Source of the DNA: an uncultured Burkholderiales bacterium
GTDB lineage: Bacteria > Pseudomonadota > Gammaproteobacteria > Burkholderiales > Thiobacillaceae
Reading direction: 5' to 3'
DNA: 7,702 bases
Assembly (NCBI GenBank): GCA_937925755.1
Contig: CALAMX010000177.1
Coordinates: forward strand, 1-7,702
Position 1 is the stretch's first letter, and each line of letters opens with the position of its first letter. Under the pieces are notes generated by a model. The model saw only the letters and a program-made list of their open reading frames with translations, did not search any database and was not told where the DNA came from. A program made the translations under genes and the position numbers. Below, piece by piece: positions 1 through 6,539 of this stretch.

Positions 1-29
1 AGACCGACGATACCGCATTTGAGGCTCAT
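1..29 (-). CDS. ychF: YchF (Obg-family P-loop ATPase/GTPase), 5' fragment cut by the window edge
   Basis: Only the first nine codons are present. They read MSLKCGIVG, followed by a partial codon CT that would be Leu. This is the usual YchF/OLA1 amino terminus, leading into the P-loop (GLPNVGKS in the family), which lies beyond the edge. YchF is a cytosolic ribosome-associated Obg-family NTPase that prefers ATP and has been linked to stress and translation control. The ATG overlaps the pth stop codon as ATGA and no clear Shine-Dalgarno precedes it, so translation is probably coupled to pth. The pth-ychF order is widespread in gammaproteobacteria. The call rests on nine residues plus synteny, both of which agree. 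Confidence 0.88.
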
Positions 30-646
30 GATGTGCTGGGTGAGGCGTCAGGGGTCAAGGATGAAGGGGGCTTGGGCCGGGTGTTGGCCCGCTGGATCGC
101 CGCGTTCCACTCGCCGCGGGCGATGAGTGGCCAGAGGTCGAGGGCGCGCGTGAGGGCGGCGTCGATCTCGACTTGCTCCTCGCGGCGCGGCGGTCTCAAG
201 ACATAATCGACCACCGCATTGCGGTCGCCCGGGTGACCGATGCCGATCCGCAGCCGCCAATAGTCGTGGGTCCCCAGATGCGCACTGATGTCCTTGAGCC
301 CGTTGTGCCCGCCCAGGCCACCGCCGAACTTGAGGCGCAGCTGACCCGGGGGGATGTCCAGTTCGTCGTGTGCAACCAAGATCTCGGCAGGCAGAATGCG
401 GTAGAAGCGCGCGAGCGTCGCGACCGCCAGTCCGGAGCGGTTCATGTAGGTCTGCGGCAACAGCAGCCACACGTCGGGCTCACGCAGGTGACCGACCAGG
501 CCGTGAAAACGGCCCTCGCGGGCAAGGTTCACCCCCAACCGGCCGGCCAGCCGCTCACAAAACCAAAACCCGGCGTTGTGCCGGGTTTCAGCGTACTGAT
601 GGCCTGGGTTGCCCAAGCCGACCACCAGACGCGGCGGCGCTTGCAT
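26..646 (-). CDS. pth: Peptidyl-tRNA hydrolase (Pth)
   Basis: This cytosolic esterase cleaves the bond between a stalled peptide and its tRNA, recycling tRNA from abortive translation. The 206-residue product starts with the Pth signature VVGLGNPG (residues 8-15), followed by TRHNAG with catalytic His23. It continues with QTYMNRSG (Asn69), AHDELD with the acid Asp94, and GGHNGLKD (Asn115), and later the LRIGIGHPG block. All expected active-site residues are present. Escherichia coli Pth has 194 residues; the excess here is mostly a low-complexity, Pro/Ser/Thr-rich tail after about residue 185. The ATG lies 10 nt after the rplY stop with no good Shine-Dalgarno, so coupling to rplY is likely. 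The stop overlaps the ychF start. Confidence 0.97.
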   Translation of the reverse strand: MQAPPRLVVGLGNPGHQYAETRHNAGFWFCERLAGRLGVNLAREGRFHGLVGHLREPDVWLLLPQTYMNRSGLAVATLARFYRILPAEILVAHDELDIPPGQLRLKFGGGLGGHNGLKDISAHLGTHDYWRLRIGIGHPGDRNAVVDYVLRPPRREEQVEIDAALTRALDLWPLIARGEWNAAIQRANTRPKPPSSLTPDASPSTS

Positions 647-656
647 CGGACACGAA

Positions 657-1256
657 TTACGCAGCGCCTTCGCCCTCGCCGGCCTCGCCCTTGGCGCCCA
701 GGATGGTGGCCACGGTCGGGTCCTCGCCGCGCGCGAGCTGGGGCAGCTCCACGCCGGGCGGCAGCTTGAGGTGGGAGAGGTGCAGGGAGTGGCCCGCCGC
801 GAGGTCTTTCAGATCCACTTCGATGTATTCGGGCAGATCCTTCGGATAACAGACCACCTCGACCTCCGTCATGACGTGGCTTAGCACGCCGCCCTGCAGT
901 TTGACCCCCGGGGCGATGTCACCGTTCAAGAAGTGCAGCGGCACCTTGACATGGACCTTGTGCGTGGCGTCCACACGCTGGAAGTCCACGTGCAGGATCT
1001 GCTGCTTGTAGGGATGCAGTTGCACGTCTTTGAGCAGAACGGGTTCGCGTTGACCGTCCACCTTGAGGTCGATCACCGAGGAGTGCGAGGCCTCCTGGCG
1101 CAGGACCAGGAAGAGCTCCTTATGGTCCATGGAGATGGGCTGGGCCGGCTTTTCGCCGCCATAGATGATGCCGGGCACCCGGCCGGCGCGGCGCAGGCGG
1201 CGGCTCGCACCGGTACCCTGCGCTTGGCGCGACGTTGCGTTGATCTCGAAATGCAT
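657..1256 (-). CDS. rplY: 50S ribosomal protein L25, long CTC/TL5 type
   Basis: L25 binds 5S rRNA in the large ribosomal subunit. The product is 199 residues, about twice the E. coli L25 (94), and matches the two-domain CTC/TL5 form. An N-terminal 5S-binding domain (about 1-92) carries GTGASRRLRRAGRVPGIIYG. It is followed by a C-terminal beta domain (about 95-185) and a short Gly/Glu/Ala-rich tail. The frame stays open upstream to 1433, antisense-free but running into the prs 3' end. I chose the ATG at 1256 because the protein family starts here (MHFEINA) and AGGAG sits 6 nt upstream. The gene lies between prs and pth, the usual order. It may be transcribed with prs, subject to the hairpin in the prs-rplY gap. 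Confidence 0.97.
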   Translation of the reverse strand: MHFEINATSRQAQGTGASRRLRRAGRVPGIIYGGEKPAQPISMDHKELFLVLRQEASHSSVIDLKVDGQREPVLLKDVQLHPYKQQILHVDFQRVDATHKVHVKVPLHFLNGDIAPGVKLQGGVLSHVMTEVEVVCYPKDLPEYIEVDLKDLAAGHSLHLSHLKLPPGVELPQLARGEDPTVATILGAKGEAGEGEGAA

Positions 1257-1262
1257 GACTGA

Positions 1263-1267
1263 CTCCT
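1263..1267 (-). promoter_or_regulatory. Shine-Dalgarno site of rplY
   Basis: AGGAG on the minus strand ends 6 nt before the ATG at 1256. It is the clearest ribosome binding site in the cluster, and it fixes the L25 start against the longer open frame that reaches back to 1433. A strong site here fits the high expression expected of a ribosomal protein. Confidence 0.8.
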
Positions 1268-1291
1268 GGTTGGTTTGGGAGGTTGGCTGGC

Positions 1292-1318
1292 AAAAGGGCC
1301 GCCCGCGACCAGGCGACC
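1292..1318 (-). terminator. Terminator-like hairpin between prs and rplY
   Basis: On the minus strand GGTCGCC (1318-1312) can pair with GGCGGCC (1303-1297), with one G-U pair and an 8-nt loop. It is followed by C and four T (1295-1292). The hairpin lies 16 nt after the prs stop and about 35 nt before the rplY start. The T run is short, so full termination is doubtful. It could act as a partial terminator or attenuator, setting L25 expression apart from prs, or be an RNA-processing or stability element. Confidence 0.35.
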
Positions 1319-1333
1319 GTGGGTGAAACGGGG

Positions 1334-2284
1334 CTATTCCATGAACAGGGAACTGACCGAGTCCTCGTTGCTGATGCGGCGGATGGTCTCGGCCAGCAGC
1401 TCGGCCACCGTCAGCACGCGGATGCGCGGGCACTGGCGGGCGTCATCGCGCAGCGGGATGGTATCGGTGACCACCAGCTCGTCCAGTTGCGAGTGATTGA
1501 TGCGCTCGACCGCACTGCCGGAGAGCACCGGGTGGGTGATGTAGGCCACCACGCGGCGGGCACCGTGCGCCTTGAGCGCCGCGGCCGCCTCGCACAGGGT
1601 GTTGGCGGTGTCCACCAGGTCGTCCATGATGATGCAGGTGCGATCGCGCACGTCACCGATGATGTGCATCACCTTGGCCACGTTGGGCTTGGGTCGCCGC
1701 TTGTCGATGATCGCCAGATCACAGTCCAGGCGCTTGGCCACCGCCCGTGCGCGGACCACCCCACCGACGTCAGGCGAGACCACGATCATATTTTCGTAGT
1801 TCTGCCTCCAGATCTCGCCCAGGAGGATGGGTGTGGAATAGATGTTATCCACGGGGATGTCGAAGAAGCCCTGGATCTGGTCGGAATGCAGGTCCATCGT
1901 GAGCACGCGGTTCACACCGACGACGGTGAGCATGTCGGCCACCACCCGTGCGGTGATCGGCACGCGCGCAGAACGCACGCGGCGGTCCTGACGGGCATAG
2001 CCGAAATAGGGGATGGCGGCGGTGATACGGCCAGCAGAGGCGCGACGCAGCGCGTCCACCATCAGCATGATCTCCATCAGGTTGTCGTTGGTGGGGGTGC
2101 AGGTGGACTGCAGGACGAAGACGTCCTTGCCCCGGACGTTCTCCAGGATCTCCACCATGACCTCGCCGTCGGAGAAGCGACCGACCGTGGCACGCCCCAG
2201 ATGGATGTTGAGATGGCGCACCACATCCTCGGCAAGCCTGGGATTGGCGTTGCCGGTGAATACCATCAGGCTGTCATAAGCCAC
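1334..2284 (-). CDS. prs: Ribose-phosphate pyrophosphokinase (PRPP synthase, class I)
   Basis: Prs transfers diphosphate from ATP to ribose 5-phosphate, making PRPP for purine, pyrimidine, NAD, histidine and tryptophan synthesis. Motifs in order are FSDGE (37-41), TPTNDNLME, ALRRASAGRIT, YARQDRR (about 96-102) and the PRPP-synthase signature starting DLHSDQIQGFFD (131-142). The flexible loop RRP precedes the PRPP-binding loop MDDLVDTANTL (about 220-230). That loop has Asn where DTAGT or DTGGT is usual. Three starts are possible: GTG 2299, GTG 2284 and ATG 2266. I chose GTG 2284: it gives 316 residues, like the 315 of E. coli Prs, and GGGGTGG lies just upstream. The frame from ATG 2266 would begin MVFTGNANP and is the main alternative. 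A terminator stands upstream, between it and tRNA-Gln, so the gene's promoter is unclear. Confidence 0.97.
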   Translation of the reverse strand: MAYDSLMVFTGNANPRLAEDVVRHLNIHLGRATVGRFSDGEVMVEILENVRGKDVFVLQSTCTPTNDNLMEIMLMVDALRRASAGRITAAIPYFGYARQDRRVRSARVPITARVVADMLTVVGVNRVLTMDLHSDQIQGFFDIPVDNIYSTPILLGEIWRQNYENMIVVSPDVGGVVRARAVAKRLDCDLAIIDKRRPKPNVAKVMHIIGDVRDRTCIIMDDLVDTANTLCEAAAALKAHGARRVVAYITHPVLSGSAVERINHSQLDELVVTDTIPLRDDARQCPRIRVLTVAELLAETIRRISNEDSVSSLFME

Positions 2285-2333
2285 CGATCCACCCCACACG
2301 CATCAACGATCAACGGCGCATGGCGCGCCGACG

Positions 2334-2367
2334 AAAACAAAAAGCGTGCGGCAGCAGGCCACACGCT
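2334..2367 (-). terminator. Intrinsic terminator downstream of tRNA-Gln
   Basis: On the minus strand AGCGTGTGGC (2367-2358) pairs over 10 bp, with one G-U, with GCCGCACGCT (2352-2343) around a 5-nt loop. It is followed by TTTTGTTTT (2342-2334). It begins 8 nt after the tRNA CCA end. Stem, loop and T run are those of a standard Rho-independent terminator. It should end the transcript of the TPR gene-lolB-ispE-tRNA block before prs, or reduce read-through into it. Confidence 0.85.
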
Positions 2368-2375
2368 CGGTATTT

Positions 2376-2452
2376 TGGCTGGGGAGGTAGGATTCGAACC
2401 CACGCATGCCGGAATCAAAATCCGGTGCCTTAACCAGCTTGGCGACTCCCCA
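2376..2452 (-). tRNA. tRNA-Gln, anticodon TTG
   Basis: A full 77-nt cloverleaf with encoded CCA reads on the minus strand. The acceptor arms are TGGGGAG and CTCCCCA, followed by G73 and CCA. The D arm is GCC/GGC, and the anticodon stem CCGGA/TCCGG encloses loop TTTTGAT, giving anticodon TTG (UUG). The variable loop is CATGC, and the T arm is GTGGG-TTCGAAT-CCTAC. The weak U1-A72 pair and G73 match known glutamine identity features. The first base lies only 4 nt after the ispE stop, so the tRNA is probably cut from the ispE mRNA by RNase P. The same ispE-tRNA-Gln-prs order is known in pseudomonads. Confidence 0.98.
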
Positions 2453-2456
2453 AACA

Positions 2457-3308
2457 TCAGACGGCGTCGAACAAAGGATGCTTGTCCAAACCGTCTGCGA
2501 CGAAACCGTTCCAGCCCTTTGGCCTCACGGCGAATACCGCTTCGGCGCTGGCGCGGTCCGGAAAAGCCGCGAAGACGCAGCCGCCGGAACCGGTCAGCCG
2601 ACCGTCACCGTGTTGCCGGAGCCAGCCGAGATATTCCCCGACCACAGGGTATCGTGCGACCACCACCGGCTCCAAGTCGTTGTGACCATAACCGGGCGGA
2701 AGGGCCGTTATTTTGATCGCTGGCGTGTCCCTTGTCAATGCCGGCGAAGCAAAAATCTCGGCCGTGGAGACGGATACGGGGGGGATGAGCACGACATAGC
2801 TCGCCGGCGGTAGCTCGACGGCCTGCAGCCGCTCGCCCACCCCCTCGGCAAGCGCATTGCGGCCGAAGACGAACACGGGCACGTCGGCGCCGAGGCGTAG
2901 CCCCAGCGCCTGCAACTCTGCGCGCGACAACCCCAGGCCCCAGAGCCGATTGAGGGCGAGCAACACGGTGGCGGCATCCGAGCTGCCACCCCCCAGGCCG
3001 CCGCCCATGGGCAGGCGTTTGTCGAGCCAGAGGTCGGCCCCTAGGCGGCAGCCCGTGTGCCGGCGCAACAGGTCCGCCGCACGCCAGGTCAGGTCCTGCG
3101 CCTCGGGCACGCCGGGCAGGGGGGTGTGCAGGCGGATCGCGCCATCGGTGCGGCGGTCCAGATAGATCGCGTCACAGCGGTCGATCAGGCGGAAGGCGGT
3201 CTGCAGCAGGTGATAGCCGTCCGGGCGGCGGCCCACCACGTGCAAAAAGAGGTTGAGCTTGGCCGGCGCCGGCCAGGCCGGGCCCGGGGGGGTCAAGGCA
3301 GTTGCCAT
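2457..3308 (-). CDS. ispE: 4-diphosphocytidyl-2-C-methyl-D-erythritol kinase (IspE)
   Basis: IspE is the GHMP kinase that phosphorylates CDP-ME at the 2-hydroxyl, the fourth step of the non-mevalonate (MEP) isoprenoid pathway in the cytosol. The 283 residues match the family length (E. coli 283). The substrate motif PAKLNLFL (14-21) carries Lys17. The ATP loop PMGGGLGGGSSDAA spans 100-113, LGADVP contains catalytic Asp142, and the third GHMP motif is TGSGGCVFA (239-247). The ATG at 3308 lies inside the end of lolB, a 16-nt overlap, so the two are probably translationally coupled. The stop is 4 nt from the tRNA-Gln 5' end. All key residues are intact. Confidence 0.98.
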   Translation of the reverse strand: MATALTPPGPAWPAPAKLNLFLHVVGRRPDGYHLLQTAFRLIDRCDAIYLDRRTDGAIRLHTPLPGVPEAQDLTWRAADLLRRHTGCRLGADLWLDKRLPMGGGLGGGSSDAATVLLALNRLWGLGLSRAELQALGLRLGADVPVFVFGRNALAEGVGERLQAVELPPASYVVLIPPVSVSTAEIFASPALTRDTPAIKITALPPGYGHNDLEPVVVARYPVVGEYLGWLRQHGDGRLTGSGGCVFAAFPDRASAEAVFAVRPKGWNGFVADGLDKHPLFDAV

Positions 3309-3910
3309 GTGTCCACCACGAGGCGGAATTCCAGATCTTCGTCGCGGCGGGCGAAGATGCGGCCGGGTAGCCAGCGCCCCGCCTGCGACTGGTGACGCGC
3401 GTATTCGATCCGCCAGCCGTCCTGCTCCAGCCGCGCCACGCGCCCTTCATGGTCCCATGTGAGGGCGTGTTCTGCCTGTGGCCGAGGCAGGCCAGTCACC
3501 CAATGCAGCATGCCCTCCACGGGCAGCCGTATGCCCAATACCCCCTCCAGGAGCTTCTCAGCGCTGACCGCCTCGTATTCGCGGCCCTCGGCAGTGATCA
3601 GTCGGACGCGCTTAGGTTCGCGGCGCAGCTCAGCCACACCCTGCCCCATGGGGGCGGTGAGCAGGATCTCATCGCGCAGTCCGTCATGCTGCCAGCGGAT
3701 GCCGCCCGAAAAGGCCTGCTCCCCACTCTTGACCGAGATACGCCCCTCCAGACGGAAGCGTTCGAGCGGCTGTGGCAAAGTCGCGGGTGGCTCGACGGGC
3801 TGGCGCAGCGGGGCACAGGCGGCCAGCAACACGGCGCCCAGAAATAGCCCCGCGACACGCAGCCATCGTGCGCCCTGGCCGGCACACACCCGACCGACCG
3901 ACGAGCGCAT
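3293..3910 (-). CDS. lolB: Outer-membrane lipoprotein receptor LolB
   Basis: LolB takes lipoproteins from the periplasmic carrier LolA and inserts them into the inner leaflet of the outer membrane; it is itself a lipoprotein. The 205 residues (E. coli 207) begin with a signal peptide: a basic head to Arg18, a hydrophobic stretch 19-30 and lipobox LAAC with acylated Cys32. Ala follows the Cys, so there is no Asp inner-membrane retention signal. Family features include FRLEGRISV, FSGGIRW, LLTAPMGQG, the WVTGLPRP block and a terminal FRLVVDTWQL. The frame runs upstream to 4018, but ATG 3910 is chosen because it gives the signal peptide directly and forms a TGATG junction with the preceding TPR gene. 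The 3' end overlaps ispE. Confidence 0.95.
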   Translation of the reverse strand: MRSSVGRVCAGQGARWLRVAGLFLGAVLLAACAPLRQPVEPPATLPQPLERFRLEGRISVKSGEQAFSGGIRWQHDGLRDEILLTAPMGQGVAELRREPKRVRLITAEGREYEAVSAEKLLEGVLGIRLPVEGMLHWVTGLPRPQAEHALTWDHEGRVARLEQDGWRIEYARHQSQAGRWLPGRIFARRDEDLEFRLVVDTWQLP

Positions 3911-5619
3911 CAGGGCAGCAGCCGGCCGACGGTCTCCCGCAGGCTCTCGTTGTCGGGATGTTCGCGCAACGAGCCCTGCCAGATCCGTCGCGCCTCGTCG
4001 CGGTCCCCGCGCACCCACAGGGCCTCGCCCAGATGCGCGGCGATCTCGGGGTCGGGGCGCAGGGCGAAGGCGCGCCGCAGGTAATCGATGGCCGCATCGA
4101 GCCGCCCCGCCTTGAACAGGGCCCAGCCCATGCTGTCGAGGATGAAGGGGTCGTCCGGGGCGAGCTTGAGGGCCTTGTCCAGCAGCTCGATGGCCTCCTT
4201 GAGGCGGTCGGTGCGGTCGGCCAGGGTGTAGCCCAGGGCATTGTAGGCGTGGGCATGGTCGGGCTTGAGGGCGATCAAGCGCCGCAGGTCCTGCTCCAGC
4301 ACGTCCAGCCGGCCGATCTTCTCCGCCGCCATGGCACGGTCATAGAGCAGCTCTGGCGAATCGGGCATCGTCTCCAGCGCGCGGGTGAGCAGCTCGAAGA
4401 CGGCCGCGTGATCCTTCGCCTCGCGCAGCATTTGCGCCTCGGCCTGGATGAGGCTCACCCGCTCGGCCTCGTCTTCGGTGCTCAGTTCCGCCAACAAACG
4501 ACGTCCCTCGCCGACACGGCCCAGCTTGCCCAGCAGGACGGCCGCGCGCATACGGGCGTCGGTGTAGTGGCGGCCCTCCGGCACGCTGAGATACCACTTG
4601 AGGGCCTGCTCGAAGTGGCGGCGGGCCTCGGCGACCTGGCCCAAATAGAGCCGGATTTGGCCCACCTCGCCCATCTCGGCGTCCAAGGCGGTCTTGAAAT
4701 ACCGCTCGGCGGCGTCGAGGTCGTTCATCTGCAGCGCCAGCAGCCCCAGGGACACCACCACCTCTGCCTGGGTTGGGTCCTGCGCATGCAGGCGCTCGAA
4801 TTCGGCACGCGCCTCGGCGAAGCGGCTCATGCGCGCGAGTTGCCGCGCCAGGGCGAGCCGCACCTCGCGTGCATCCGGATGCCGCGAGAGGAAGCCTCGC
4901 CAATAGGCGACCACCTGGTCGTCGCCGCGGCGTTGCAGGATCTGTCCCTGGAACAGGGCCACCGCCTCCCAGCCGGGTTTGAGCCGCAGGGCCTCGTCGG
5001 CTGCCGCGAGCGCCCGTTCGGTCTGCCCTGCATGCCAGGCCACCTGGGCGAGCGCGAAGCTCGCCTCCGGCACCGCTGGATAGGCGGCGGCCAGATCGCT
5101 CATCAGGCTCAGCACGGCCGGCTTGTCCTGATGCCGCAGCAGGAGGTTGGGCAGTTGCAGGAAGGCCTCGCCGACCGGGCGACCACTTTGCTTGACGAGC
5201 CACTCCAGGTGGGGACGCGCGTCGGCCAGGCGGCCGGCGGAGATCAGCAGCGAGACGTAGGTCTGGCGCGCCCGCTGCGAGTTGGGCTCGCCCTCCACCC
5301 ACATCTTTGCGGCCTTCAGCGCCTGGGCCGGCTTGCGCGCGAAGGTCGCGATCTCGGTCGCGCGCTGGGCGATGCGCGCATCGCGGGTCTTGATCGCCAG
5401 ATCGATGAAGGCCTCGCTGGCGAGGGTGAGTTCACCGCGCTGCGCAGCGATCTCGCCAAGCAGGAATTGGTAGAGGATCTGCGGCGTCAGCTCCGTGCGG
5501 TTCTCAGCGCGCGGCGGCGGCTCGGTGGTCTGGGCAGACTGCCGCGTGCCGGCCGTGTTGGCACAGGCGGTGACGGTGGCAAGCCCCAACAGGAGGGAGA
5601 GGAGGGCTCTCAAGGTCAT
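3910..5619 (-). CDS. LbcA-like tetratricopeptide-repeat outer-membrane lipoprotein
   Basis: The product has 569 residues. A lipoprotein signal peptide starts MTLRALLSLLLG and ends in VTAC with Cys19; Ala20 and Asn21 follow, predicting outer-membrane sorting. After a Thr/Pro-rich linker (about 20-45) nearly all the rest is helical TPR-like repeats. The clearest are the three carboxy-terminal ones at about 455-550, with YNALGYTLADR, LDSMGWALFKAGR and AAHLGEALWVRG. No catalytic motif is visible. Length and position just before lolB match Pseudomonas aeruginosa PA4667, which I recall as LbcA, the partner that activates the periplasmic protease CtpA against peptidoglycan hydrolases; this role is inferred. 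Other starts are ATG 5631 and GTG 5646; the latter would lie at the predicted transcript start, so it is disfavoured. The gene heads the cluster and joins lolB by TGATG. Confidence 0.88.
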   Translation of the reverse strand: MTLRALLSLLLGLATVTACANTAGTRQSAQTTEPPPRAENRTELTPQILYQFLLGEIAAQRGELTLASEAFIDLAIKTRDARIAQRATEIATFARKPAQALKAAKMWVEGEPNSQRARQTYVSLLISAGRLADARPHLEWLVKQSGRPVGEAFLQLPNLLLRHQDKPAVLSLMSDLAAAYPAVPEASFALAQVAWHAGQTERALAAADEALRLKPGWEAVALFQGQILQRRGDDQVVAYWRGFLSRHPDAREVRLALARQLARMSRFAEARAEFERLHAQDPTQAEVVVSLGLLALQMNDLDAAERYFKTALDAEMGEVGQIRLYLGQVAEARRHFEQALKWYLSVPEGRHYTDARMRAAVLLGKLGRVGEGRRLLAELSTEDEAERVSLIQAEAQMLREAKDHAAVFELLTRALETMPDSPELLYDRAMAAEKIGRLDVLEQDLRRLIALKPDHAHAYNALGYTLADRTDRLKEAIELLDKALKLAPDDPFILDSMGWALFKAGRLDAAIDYLRRAFALRPDPEIAAHLGEALWVRGDRDEARRIWQGSLREHPDNESLRETVGRLLP

Positions 5620-5655
5620 GGTCGTTTCCATCGGGTTTACGGGCACCCCGCCGCC

Positions 5656-5661
5656 ATTATG
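5656..5661 (-). promoter_or_regulatory. Candidate sigma-70 -10 box for the TPR gene-lolB-ispE-tRNA block
   Basis: On the minus strand CATAAT (5 of 6 matches to TATAAT) lies in the 104-nt gap between the divergent TPR and mutM starts. A transcript would begin near 5649, leaving about 18-30 nt of leader to the ATGs at 5631 and 5619. The -35 region 17 bp upstream (TTCGTC) is poor, so the promoter may need an activator or be weak. For mutM, TACACT at 5690-5695 on the plus strand is a possible but weaker -10, with no good -35. Confidence 0.4.
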
Positions 5662-5723
5662 CAGAAGGCAAGGGCAGGGACGAAAGGGTTACACTTTTGC
5701 TTGGAGCGACATTTCCCGGAAAG

Positions 5724-6539
5724 ATGCCCGAACTGCCCGAGGTCGAGACCATCCTACGCGGTCTCACCCCGCATCTCGCTGGCGCGCGCCTTGTGGGTGC
5801 AAAGGTGCGCAACCCGCGCCTGCGCTGGCCGGTGCCCGATGCACTCGATGCACGCCTGCGCGGCCGCCGCATCGTCGCACTCGCCCGGCGCGGCAAATAC
5901 CTCCTGCTTACGCTGGATCAGGAGGCCGTGATCCTGCACCTGGGCATGTCGGGCAGCCTGCGCCTTTTGACTCGCGACGAGCCCCCCGGCCCGCACGACC
6001 ACGTCGACCTACTCTTGGAGGGGGGACGGCGGCTGCGCCTGCGTGACCCGCGCCGTTTTGGCGCCGTGCTCTTGGCCGAAGACCCTTTGCACCATCCCCT
6101 TCTCGCCTCGCTGGGGGTCGAGCCGCTGGGGCCTGCGTTCACCAGTGAGCACCTTCACCGGCTCTGCCGTGGCCGCCACACCGCCATCAAACCGCTCCTG
6201 ATGGACGCCCATCGGATCGTCGGCATCGGCAACATCTATGCCAACGAAGCTCTGTTCTATGCCGGCATAGACCCGCGCACCCCTGCCGGGCGACTTTCCC
6301 GCCGCCGCTGTGCGGCTTTGGTCGAGGCGGTGCGCGCCACCCTGGAGCGGGCCATCGCCGCCGGCGGCAGCACCCTGCGCGACTTCGTCGACAGCAGCGG
6401 GCGACCCGGCTATTTCCAGCAGGACTATGCGGTCTACGGCCGTGCCGGGCTGCCCTGCCGCCAGTGCGGCACACCCATCGTGTACCTCCGCCAGGGCGGC
6501 CGCGCCAGTTTCCTCTGTCCGACCTGTCAGAGGCGATGA
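5724..6539 (+). CDS. mutM: Formamidopyrimidine-DNA glycosylase (MutM/Fpg)
   Basis: This base-excision-repair enzyme removes 8-oxoguanine and ring-opened purines and cleaves the abasic site (bifunctional glycosylase/lyase). The 271 residues begin MPELPEVE, so Pro2 becomes the catalytic N-terminal proline after Met removal, with Glu3 beside it. This fixes the ATG at 5724; an in-frame TTG at 5697 would block catalysis. Lys58, LGMSG (Met75) and DPRRFG (Arg110, Phe112) match the DNA-contacting residues. VGIGNIYANE (166-175) lies in the helix-two-turn-helix. The carboxy-terminal zinc finger is CX2C-X16-CX2C, with Cys245, 248, 265 and 268 and Arg260 in its loop. GGAAAG touches the start codon, so the ribosome site is weak. 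It is divergent from the TPR gene, where pseudomonads (as I recall) have hemA. Confidence 0.98.
   Translation: MPELPEVETILRGLTPHLAGARLVGAKVRNPRLRWPVPDALDARLRGRRIVALARRGKYLLLTLDQEAVILHLGMSGSLRLLTRDEPPGPHDHVDLLLEGGRRLRLRDPRRFGAVLLAEDPLHHPLLASLGVEPLGPAFTSEHLHRLCRGRHTAIKPLLMDAHRIVGIGNIYANEALFYAGIDPRTPAGRLSRRRCAALVEAVRATLERAIAAGGSTLRDFVDSSGRPGYFQQDYAVYGRAGLPCRQCGTPIVYLRQGGRASFLCPTCQRR

Noticed and set aside
1257..1433. N-terminal extension of L25 by 59 residues
   Set aside because: It overlaps the prs 3' end, does not look like L25, and the AGGAG site plus family start point to 1256.
1283..2716. Long plus-strand open frame of 477 codons
   Set aside because: It is antisense to prs and runs across tRNA-Gln and into ispE. 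Its His/Asp/Gly-rich product is typical of a shadow frame in GC-rich DNA.
3911..4018. N-terminal extension of LolB by 36 residues
   Set aside because: It overlaps the TPR gene and would put the signal peptide too far inside the protein.
5697..5723. TTG start for MutM
   Set aside because: The enzyme needs Pro directly after the initiator Met for catalysis, so only ATG 5724 fits.
3772..5931. Plus-strand open frame of 719 codons
   Set aside because: It lies antisense to the TPR gene and lolB and then runs into mutM in another frame; no domain is recognisable. High GC removes stop codons from this frame.
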